Positions 58,300 through 64,000 of a DNA stretch of 64,000 nucleotides are shown here, piece after piece; position 1 is the first letter of the stretch; every line of letters starts with the position of its first letter. The notes beneath the pieces are model-generated. The model did not search any database, had not been told where the DNA came from, and saw nothing but the letters and a program-made list of their open reading frames with translations. The stretch is from the NCBI RefSeq assembly GCF_000935125.1, contig NZ_JRKI01000029.1, forward strand, positions 558,001-622,000, in the 5' to 3' direction. The DNA comes from Streptomyces natalensis ATCC 27448. GTDB taxonomy: Bacteria; Actinomycetota; Actinomycetes; Streptomycetales; Streptomycetaceae. The position numbers were made by a program, and so were the translations under genes.

Positions 58300-59425
58300 C
58301 CGCCGCGTCGCCGTACTGGCGGTGGCGGCCGCCCTCCTCGTCGGCTGCCAGCGCGGTACGTCCACCGGCGCCGGACCCTCCCCCACGGAACCGGCCCGGC
58401 CCGGGTGCCCCACCGACCTGGCCCGAGCCGAGGCGGCCACCGCATACGCCGAGAAACCCCACACCATGTGGCACGGCCCGGCCCTCGGCCCCAGGGCCAC
58501 CTCCGGCAAGGACATCGTCTATGTCGCGCAGACCATGACCAACCCCGGCGTCGCGGGCGCCGCCAAGGGCGTACAGGAGGCCGCGAAGGTCATCGGCTGG
58601 AACGTCCGCGTGATCGACGGCCAGGGCACACCCGCCGGGATCCAGGCCGCCTTCAGCCAGGCCATCGCCCTGCGCCCGTCGGGCATCGTCCTCGGCGGTT
58701 TCGACCCCGGCCTGACGTCGCAGCAGGTTGCCAAGGCAACCGCGGAACACCTCCCGCTCATCGGCTGGCACGCGGTCGCCGCCCCCGGCCCGAGCAAACA
58801 CCCCGCGCTCTTCACCAACATCACCACCAGGGTCGAGGACGTCGCGAAGATCAGCGCCGACTGGATCATCGCGCACTCCCACGGCCACGCCGGAGTCGTG
58901 CTGTTCACCGACGCGTCGATCCCGTTCGCCAAAAACAAGTCCGACCTGATCAGAAAAGAACTGGCCACCTGTTCCGGCGTCCATCTGCTCGCGCAGGAGA
59001 ACATCCCCCTCTCGGACACCAGCAGCCGCGCCCCCCAGGAGGTCTCCTCTCTCCTCTCCCGCTTCCCGGACACCTGGACACACTCCGTAGCCATCAACGA
59101 CGTCTACTTCGCCGACGCCGCCCCCGCCCTGCGCGCGGCACGCCGGAAAGGCGCCGGCGTCCCCTTCAACATCGGCGCCGGCGACGGCGACCCCTCCGCC
59201 TTCCAGCGCATCAACAGCAGGCAGTTCCAGACCGCGACCGTCCCCGAGCCGTTCTCCCAACAGGGCTGGCAGATCCTCGACGAATTCAACCGCGCCTTCT
59301 CGGGCGGGCCCGCCAGCGGCTACGTCGCCCCCGTCCACATCGCCACCGCCGCCAACAGCGGCGGGGCCACCACCTGGGACCCACCCGGATACCGCGCGGT
59401 GTACCGGAGGATCTGGGGCAGGTAG
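58277..59425 (+). CDS. Sugar-type ABC transporter substrate-binding lipoprotein
   Basis: This 382-residue protein has a signal sequence with lipobox LLVGC near residue 24, then a periplasmic-binding-protein (Peripla_BP_4) fold. It contains IVYVAQTMTNPGVAGAAKGV, VIDGQGTPAGIQAAFSQAIA, SGIVLGGFDP, VAINDVYFADAAPALRA and NIGAGDGDPSAFQRI. The start may be the ATG at 58277 or the GTG three bases earlier. It captures the solute outside the membrane for the preceding permease and ATPase. The ligand is probably a monosaccharide, polyol or nucleoside. Confidence 0.93.
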   Translation: MYPKSPRSRRVAVLAVAAALLVGCQRGTSTGAGPSPTEPARPGCPTDLARAEAATAYAEKPHTMWHGPALGPRATSGKDIVYVAQTMTNPGVAGAAKGVQEAAKVIGWNVRVIDGQGTPAGIQAAFSQAIALRPSGIVLGGFDPGLTSQQVAKATAEHLPLIGWHAVAAPGPSKHPALFTNITTRVEDVAKISADWIIAHSHGHAGVVLFTDASIPFAKNKSDLIRKELATCSGVHLLAQENIPLSDTSSRAPQEVSSLLSRFPDTWTHSVAINDVYFADAAPALRAARRKGAGVPFNIGAGDGDPSAFQRINSRQFQTATVPEPFSQQGWQILDEFNRAFSGGPASGYVAPVHIATAANSGGATTWDPPGYRAVYRRIWGR

Positions 59426-59559
59426 GCCCTCCGGGACAGCCCATACCCGGCCCCTTCGCAGAGAGGTCGTCGGCGCAGCCGTGGCCCGGCTCGGCGGGCG
59501 CCGCTGAGGTGAGAGGCGCCGGGATCGGTGTGAAACTGGGTGCGGAAGGGGTGATCCCC

Positions 59560-59835
59560 GTGCCGGACGCATCGCGGGCGCCCGCCGATCCCGGCGGCGC
59601 CGTCGACGAGAGTCTGCTGGAAGCGCTGATCACCGAGGCGCAGATCGTCCTCCCGGTGGATTTGTCCGCACTGGCGAACCGCTGCGCCTCCGCCCTCGGC
59701 CTGAACACGGTGCGTATCTACGTCGTCGACCTTCAGCAAGTGGTGCTCGTCCCGCTCGACGAGTCCCTGGAAGCACTGCCGGTGGACGCCTCGCAGGCCG
59801 GCTGGGCGTACCGCACGGTCTCTCCCCACGGGTGA
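59560..59835 (+). pseudogene. 5-prime part of a frameshifted GAF-SpoIIE phosphatase
   Basis: This 91-codon frame starts at a GTG preceded by GGAAGGGG. It encodes an N-terminal region and the first half of a GAF domain (PVDLSALANRCASALGLNTV, RIYVVDLQQVVLVPLDESLE, GWAYRTVSP). It then meets a TGA at 59833-59835. The second half of the same GAF domain continues immediately in another frame from 59832. The two parts together make one normal GAF-PP2C protein, so a one-base loss, or two-base gain, just before 59832 is the simplest explanation. Confidence 0.8.
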
Positions 59836-60770
59836 CGGACAACGGCGACGGCGTGGTCGTCTGGCTGCCGATGGTCGACGGTGCGGAGCGGCTGGGGGTG
59901 GTGGCGGTGCGGACCGCCGCACTGGACGGGCCGCGGATGCGCCGCAGCCGGATGCTGGCCGATCTGCTCGCGATGGTCGTCACCTCCAAGCGCGCCTACA
60001 GCGACTGGATCGCCGCTCGCACCCGCACCGCGACCATGCGGCTGCCCGCCGAGATGCTGCGGGCCTTCCTGCCGCCCCGCACCATCGGCAGCAAGCACTG
60101 CGTATCGACCGCCGTGCTGGAGCCGGCGTACGACGTCGGCGGCGACGCCTTCGACCACGCGGTGGTCAAGCACGTACTGCACACCATGATCCTCGACGCC
60201 ATGGGCCACGATCTGGCCTCCGGTCTGACCACCTCGGTGGCGATGGCCGGCGCACGCAACGCCCGCCGCAGCGGAGCCGACCTGCCCGACCTCGTCGGCT
60301 CCGTCGACCACGCGCTCGCCCAGTGGCTGCCCGACCACTTCTGCACCGGTGTGGTGTGCCGTCTCGACGCCGGCACCGGGGAGTTGCACTGGATCAACTG
60401 CGGTCACCCGCCACCGCTGCTGATCCGTGCCGAGCGGGTGATCGAGGGGGAGCTGGACAGCCCCCCGCAACCACCGATCGGCCTGCACCTCGAACTCGGC
60501 CCGGCCGCCCGGCAGGTCCACAAGACCGCTCTCCAACCGGGCGACCGCGTTCTGCTCTACACCGACGGCGTGGTCGACGCACGCGACGCGAACGGCGTCG
60601 AATTCGGCCTCGACCACTTCACGGACTTCATCATCCGTGCCTCCGCCGCCGGCCAACGCCCGTCCGAGGTCCTGCGGCTGCTCAGCCACGCCATCCTCGA
60701 CTTCCAGCACAACAACCTGCGGGACGACGCCACCATCCTGCTCTTCGAATGGCACCCGCAGCACCCGTGA
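59832..60770 (+). CDS. 3-prime part of the GAF-SpoIIE phosphatase (PP2C domain intact)
   Basis: This 312-codon frame begins at a GTG that overlaps the upstream stop (GTGA). It encodes the rest of the GAF domain (GVVVWLPMVDGAERLGVVAV) followed by a complete SpoIIE/RsbU phosphatase. Metal-ligand motifs are YDVGGDAFD, LDAMGHDLASG, LLYTDGVVDARD and LRDDATILLF. The GTGA overlap could allow coupled translation into two polypeptides, but a split inside a GAF domain argues for a frameshift mutation. The phosphatase domain itself looks undamaged. It lies after the sugar-type importer. Confidence 0.85.
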   Translation: MTDNGDGVVVWLPMVDGAERLGVVAVRTAALDGPRMRRSRMLADLLAMVVTSKRAYSDWIAARTRTATMRLPAEMLRAFLPPRTIGSKHCVSTAVLEPAYDVGGDAFDHAVVKHVLHTMILDAMGHDLASGLTTSVAMAGARNARRSGADLPDLVGSVDHALAQWLPDHFCTGVVCRLDAGTGELHWINCGHPPPLLIRAERVIEGELDSPPQPPIGLHLELGPAARQVHKTALQPGDRVLLYTDGVVDARDANGVEFGLDHFTDFIIRASAAGQRPSEVLRLLSHAILDFQHNNLRDDATILLFEWHPQHP

Positions 60771-60859
60771 TATGCGCGACTCCGGGGCTTGAGCCTGCCG
60801 GCTCGGTCTCCGCGCCCACCGCGACCACGCCCGGCGCCGCCGCTACTCGCAACCGTCGA

Positions 60860-61450
60860 TCAGCGCACTCCCGGGAATTGCAGGCCGAGATTCTCCTCCA
60901 GGGCTCGCGCTTGCTCAGGCGAGACAAGCGCCATGACGGTGTCGTAGATGCGGTGCCGCTCACGCTCGAACTCGACGAGGTGAAACGCGCGGGGATCGTC
61001 GTCGGGGTCGAGGGCTGCGACGGCATCCACCGCAGCTGCGATGTCGTAGTAGTCCTCCGAGAAGTGCTCGGCTGGTATGGAGACCAGTTGACCGTTGCGT
61101 TCGAACTCCAGGACGTCATCGCGTGGAGCGAAGTCAGGCCGACCGAACCCTTCTGTGGCGTGCCCTTCGTGCAGGCGCACGTTCGCGACAGTGACCGCAC
61201 CGCCGGCGACTGCGGCTGCCGCGTTCAGGAGCGAGGCGTAGGACTCCTCCAGGAAGTCGATGTCGTCGGCGTGAATCCTGACCGCGACACCGAACCCCAC
61301 AAGAGAGCACGCGACGTCATACGGCGTCAGGTTGTACTGGTCGGCGCCCCATTCCTCGACGACCGTGTGCGCTCTGTCCTGCGACACCATGCCGAGCTGC
61401 TGAAGGACTTCGGCCACCCGCCCATAGGTCATCGATGAAATATTCGCCAT
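60860..61450 (-). CDS. Acidic hypothetical protein
   Basis: This protein of about 196 residues starts MANISSMTYGRVAEVLQQLG and contains DVACSLVGFGVAVRIHADDI, FLEESYASLLNAAAAVAGGA, EFERNGQLVSIPAEHFSEDY and VEFERERHRIYDTVM. It is soluble, acidic and largely helical, with no recognised domain. Codon use is less GC-biased than most neighbours, which may indicate horizontal acquisition. The neighbouring genes give no functional clue. Confidence 0.65.
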   Translation of the reverse strand: MANISSMTYGRVAEVLQQLGMVSQDRAHTVVEEWGADQYNLTPYDVACSLVGFGVAVRIHADDIDFLEESYASLLNAAAAVAGGAVTVANVRLHEGHATEGFGRPDFAPRDDVLEFERNGQLVSIPAEHFSEDYYDIAAAVDAVAALDPDDDPRAFHLVEFERERHRIYDTVMALVSPEQARALEENLGLQFPGVR

Positions 61451-61629
61451 GAGGTCACTTTGCCAGGTGAGGGGCGCGCTCGTGGCCGTAGTCAGGAGCG
61501 CAGGGCCCTCACCGCGGATGCGAACGCAGTGTCCTCGACGACCGCCCGCTATGACCGCCATGGCCACCGGCAAGAACAACGTGACATTGTACGCTGTGAG
61601 GCACCGGCACGAAGGGGATCACCACAGCC

Positions 61630-62364
61630 ATGGGCCACCTCAAGCAGCGCAATCTCAACACGACCCGGGAGCGCCTGCGCGACCAGGTGGCCCACCATCT
61701 GCGTGCCGGGCTGATCTCCGGTGAACTGCGGCCCGGTGAGGTCTACTCGGCGCCCGCGCTTGCGGAGGATTTCGGTATTTCCGCGACGCCGGTGCGTGAG
61801 GCGATGCTCGATCTGGCGCGCGAGGGGCTGGTCGAGCCGGTTCGCAACAAGGGCTTCCGGGTGACGGAGGTCAATGAGCGCGACCTCGACCAGTACACGG
61901 AGATCCGTACCCTGATCGAGGTCCCCATGGTCGGCCGGATCACCCGCACCGCCTCCCGTACGGATCTGGAGGAACTGCGGCCGGTCGCCGAGGAGATCGT
62001 GCGCGCCGCCCGCGATCACGACCTCATCGGCTATCTGGAGGCCGACCGGCGGTTCCATCTGTCCCTGCTGGCCCTCGGCGGCAACGACCGGCTCGTGGAG
62101 ACCGTTGGTGACCTGCGCAAGCGCTCGCGGTTGTACGGCCTGACCGGGCTGGACGAGCGCGATCAGCTGATCCCCTCCGCCGAGGAGCACCTCGAACTCC
62201 TCGACCTGATGGTGGCGGGCGACGCCGAGGCCGCCGAGCGGTGCATGGCGCGCCATCTCGGCCATGTGCGCTCGCTGTGGGCCGAGGACGCCGAGCGGCG
62301 CCCGCCCGTCCAGGGTGGGCGCCGTGCCCCCCGTCCCCGGACTCCCGGTCAGAAGTTGCCGTAG
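61630..62364 (+). CDS. GntR family regulator, FadR subfamily (FCD domain)
   Basis: This 244-residue protein has the GntR winged helix, RERLRDQVAHHLRAGLISGE then APALAEDFGISATPVREAML. The C-terminal FCD ligand domain has YTEIRTLIEVPMVGRITRTA, EADRRFHLSLLALGGNDRLV and EEHLELLDLMVAGD (His ligands for a bound metal). AAGGGG precedes the ATG. FCD regulators bind carboxylic acids. Its 3-prime end overlaps that of the convergent kinase-phosphatase gene by 16 bp. The target operon is not evident. Confidence 0.93.
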   Translation: MGHLKQRNLNTTRERLRDQVAHHLRAGLISGELRPGEVYSAPALAEDFGISATPVREAMLDLAREGLVEPVRNKGFRVTEVNERDLDQYTEIRTLIEVPMVGRITRTASRTDLEELRPVAEEIVRAARDHDLIGYLEADRRFHLSLLALGGNDRLVETVGDLRKRSRLYGLTGLDERDQLIPSAEEHLELLDLMVAGDAEAAERCMARHLGHVRSLWAEDAERRPPVQGGRRAPRPRTPGQKLP

Positions 62365-63260
62365 TTGACCTGCCAGGTGGGCAGGCCCATCCGGCGCCAG
62401 ACGGCGACCACGCGGTCGCGGTCGTCCAGCGAGACGCGCACCGCGAGGCGGTGGCGGACGTGGCGGTCGAAGAGTTCGGCCTTGACGAGGTCGTCACGGC
62501 GGCCGTCGCCGGCGGCGCGCATCCACAGTTCGTCGTAGGGGACTTCGTGCCGGTGCAGCCATGCCTCGGTCCGCTCGCGGTGCTCCTCACCGCGCCCCGA
62601 CAGCAGAGCGATGACATCGCCGTCGCGCCGGAAGGAGCGCAGGGCGTCCCGCACCGAGACGTTGAGCAGGTCCTCGTCGCAGCGGCTGAAGTCGTAGGGG
62701 CCGCGGTCGCCCCGCAGGGCGAGCGTTCCGTCGATATCGCACATCACCGCCGGCGGCAGGGCCGGGTCGGCGGTGTACGGCTCGACGGGGACCTCGTCGT
62801 TGAGCCATTCCGCGGTGAGCCGCCAGCCGCCCTGCCGGGCCTTGGCGTGCTTGTCGGCCAGGATCCGGATGATCTCCTCACCCGCGGTCCGCTCCCGTTC
62901 GGCGTCGCGCCGTATGCACTCCTCCACCGGTACGTCGGTGAAGTCGTGCACGACGAAGGCAGCCGCTCCGGCCACCGCCGCCTTCAGGCGCTTGGGAATG
63001 TGCGGCGTCAGATGGGTGTTGTCCACGACGACGTCGAACCCGCCGTCCACCGCCGCCCGCACCGCCGCGTCCTGGATCGCCAGCGCGGTCTGCTCGTGCG
63101 CGTACGACCGGCCGCGCTCGGGCGCCGGGATGTCGAGCATGGTCCGCAGGTCGTCGAGGTTCACCCGGCGCATCCGGCCCTCGGACTCTGCCTGCAACGT
63201 CCGCGCGGCGGTCGTCTTTCCCGAGGCCGGAAGCCCCGTCATGACGTGTACTACGGGCAC
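62349..63260 (-). CDS. T4 PseT-like polynucleotide 5-prime kinase / 3-prime phosphatase
   Basis: This 303-residue protein has the same size and domain order as phage T4 polynucleotide kinase. The kinase P-loop is GLPASGKTT (residues 9-17), with NLDDLRTML as base and substrate region. The C-terminal HAD phosphatase has CDIDGTLALRGDRGPYDFSR (D175 and D177), LLSGRGE, KAELFDRH and SLDDRDRVVAVWRRMGLPTW. It would add 5-prime phosphates and remove 3-prime phosphates or cyclic ends of broken RNA. GGAG precedes the GTG. It lies two bases after an RNA-ligase gene. Confidence 0.93.
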   Translation of the reverse strand: MPVVHVMTGLPASGKTTAARTLQAESEGRMRRVNLDDLRTMLDIPAPERGRSYAHEQTALAIQDAAVRAAVDGGFDVVVDNTHLTPHIPKRLKAAVAGAAAFVVHDFTDVPVEECIRRDAERERTAGEEIIRILADKHAKARQGGWRLTAEWLNDEVPVEPYTADPALPPAVMCDIDGTLALRGDRGPYDFSRCDEDLLNVSVRDALRSFRRDGDVIALLSGRGEEHRERTEAWLHRHEVPYDELWMRAAGDGRRDDLVKAELFDRHVRHRLAVRVSLDDRDRVVAVWRRMGLPTWQVNYGNF

Positions 63261-63262
63261 GG

Positions 63263-64000
63263 TCAGTTCTCCTCGTCGGTGGTGAAGGGGTCGGCGGCCT
63301 GCGGCCGGACGGAACGGTACGTCATCAGCTCGGTGGGACGCCCGTCCAGGCGCTGGAACACGGCGGGGCGGACGGCCGCGTCCGGCAGCGCCTGCGCGGC
63401 GCGGGCGAAGGCGCCCCGGTCGGCGGCGAGAGGAGCGAGGGAGGCGTATGCCTCATCGATCGCGCGCTCGCGGTCGGCGACGTCCTTCTCAATGCGCGCG
63501 ATCACCTCGCGGACCCAGGTGTCGAATTCGTCGGGCACCTGCTCCAGCAGCGTGTCCAGGGGCCTGCCGCCGGACGCCGCCGTATCGGCCGCCGAGCAGC
63601 CCAGCGCCTGGGCCAGCTGCTTGGGCGGGAGCCCCGCGAAGCGCTGGATGCCGTGGCTGCGCCAGATGTCCCGCTCCGTGACGCCGGTGAGCACCTTGTG
63701 CAGCCGTACGTACTCGGCGAGCTTGGCCTTCGCCCGGATGCCCGAGGCGAAGCGCAGCACAAAGCCTTCGGCGTCCGTGCCCGTGGCGGTCCGGCCGTCG
63801 GGCAGCCGGTTGGATGCGGTCCGGGCGAGCAGTTCGGCCAGCGGCAGGGCGGGCCAGACGGTGACGACCGAGCCGATGCCCTGCCAGCCGGCCGCGGCGT
63901 CGGCCAGGGGTATCTCCGTGCCGTCCTTGCCGATGGCGGCGAGGAGCACCAGGTCGCGGCGCTCGCCGTAGTCGACGACGATACGGTTTTGCGGGTACAG
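63263..64000 (-). CDS. RNA ligase (T4 Rnl1-like), 3-prime part
   Basis: The gene runs off the right edge of the window, so its 5-prime end is missing. The visible C-terminal ~245 residues start YPQNRIVVDYGERRDLVLLA and include motif IV/V TDAEGFVLRFASGIRAKAKL then AEYVRLHKVLTGVTERDIWR, typical of T4 Rnl1-family ATP-dependent RNA ligases. A helical C-terminal domain follows. Its stop lies two bases before the polynucleotide kinase start, so the two are translationally coupled. Together they form a break-healing and sealing pair. Confidence 0.88.
   Translation of the reverse strand: MYPQNRIVVDYGERRDLVLLAAIGKDGTEIPLADAAAGWQGIGSVVTVWPALPLAELLARTASNRLPDGRTATGTDAEGFVLRFASGIRAKAKLAEYVRLHKVLTGVTERDIWRSHGIQRFAGLPPKQLAQALGCSAADTAASGGRPLDTLLEQVPDEFDTWVREVIARIEKDVADRERAIDEAYASLAPLAADRGAFARAAQALPDAAVRPAVFQRLDGRPTELMTYRSVRPQAADPFTTDEEN

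Noticed and set aside
1..64000. tRNA or rRNA genes
   Set aside because: No cloverleaf-like or rRNA-like sequence was recognised while reading. A covariance-model search would be needed to exclude them fully.

Overview
The window is high-GC DNA with strong third-position GC bias, frequent GTG starts, purine-rich ribosome binding sites and actinobacterial gene families. These include an XRE/DUF5753-DUF397-ATPase trio, DUF574 methyltransferases, mycothiol-dependent DinB-like enzymes, SpoIIE/RsbU phosphatases and a HicB/DUF4097 pair. It is almost certainly a Streptomyces chromosome, and the accessory content suggests an arm-like region. No rRNA, tRNA, CRISPR array or intact transposon was seen.

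Layout. 1-6 kb: HicB-like tail, DUF4097 protein, cytochrome P450, HMCES/YedK-type SOS peptidase, hemerythrin protein and APC permease. 6.4-10.4 kb: a tripeptidyl-aminopeptidase remnant, then a leftward acyl-CoA metabolism operon (SnoaL-like, broken SDR, class III CoA-transferase, acyl-CoA dehydrogenase). 10.5-15.4 kb: a two-component system divergent from a flavin electron-transfer operon (ferric-reductase-like membrane flavoprotein, FMN-binding protein, ApbE flavin transferase). 15.5-18 kb: TetR repressor, rhomboid-like membrane protein and membrane PP2C phosphatase. 18.3-23.9 kb: a second two-component system with a MacB/FtsX-type ABC transporter. 24-29.9 kb: SRPBCC and VOC proteins, the XRE/DUF397/ATPase trio, a DUF574 methyltransferase and an S53 peptidase. 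30-42.8 kb: many small regulator/enzyme pairs (TrmB, TetR-SDR, MarR-hydrolase, PucR-SGNH lipase, GlxA-cupin-nitronate monooxygenase). 43.3-48.4 kb: a His-rich secreted repeat protein, a truncated MarR gene, a mycothiol enzyme and an OleC/OleD/ACP cluster flanked by ketosynthase-like remnants. 48.5-51.6 kb: a third two-component system with two small exported proteins. 51.8-60.8 kb: a cyclase-fold hydrolase, a large GAF-SpoIIE-HATPase protein, a complete sugar-type ABC importer and a frameshifted GAF-SpoIIE protein. 60.9-64 kb: an unknown acidic protein, a GntR/FCD regulator and a leftward RNA-repair pair (T4-like RNA ligase and polynucleotide kinase-phosphatase).

Two features cut across the window. 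First, at least seven genes are visibly broken: a peptidase, two ketosynthase fragments, an SDR, a methyltransferase, a MarR regulator and a SpoIIE phosphatase. Second, short degenerate tandem arrays (8-21 bp periods) recur at gene boundaries. Several repeat the sequence around a stop or start codon, notably at the response regulator/kinase junction near 12.0 kb and the kinase start near 19.0 kb. The two together suggest that local slippage or end-joining has been remodelling gene junctions.
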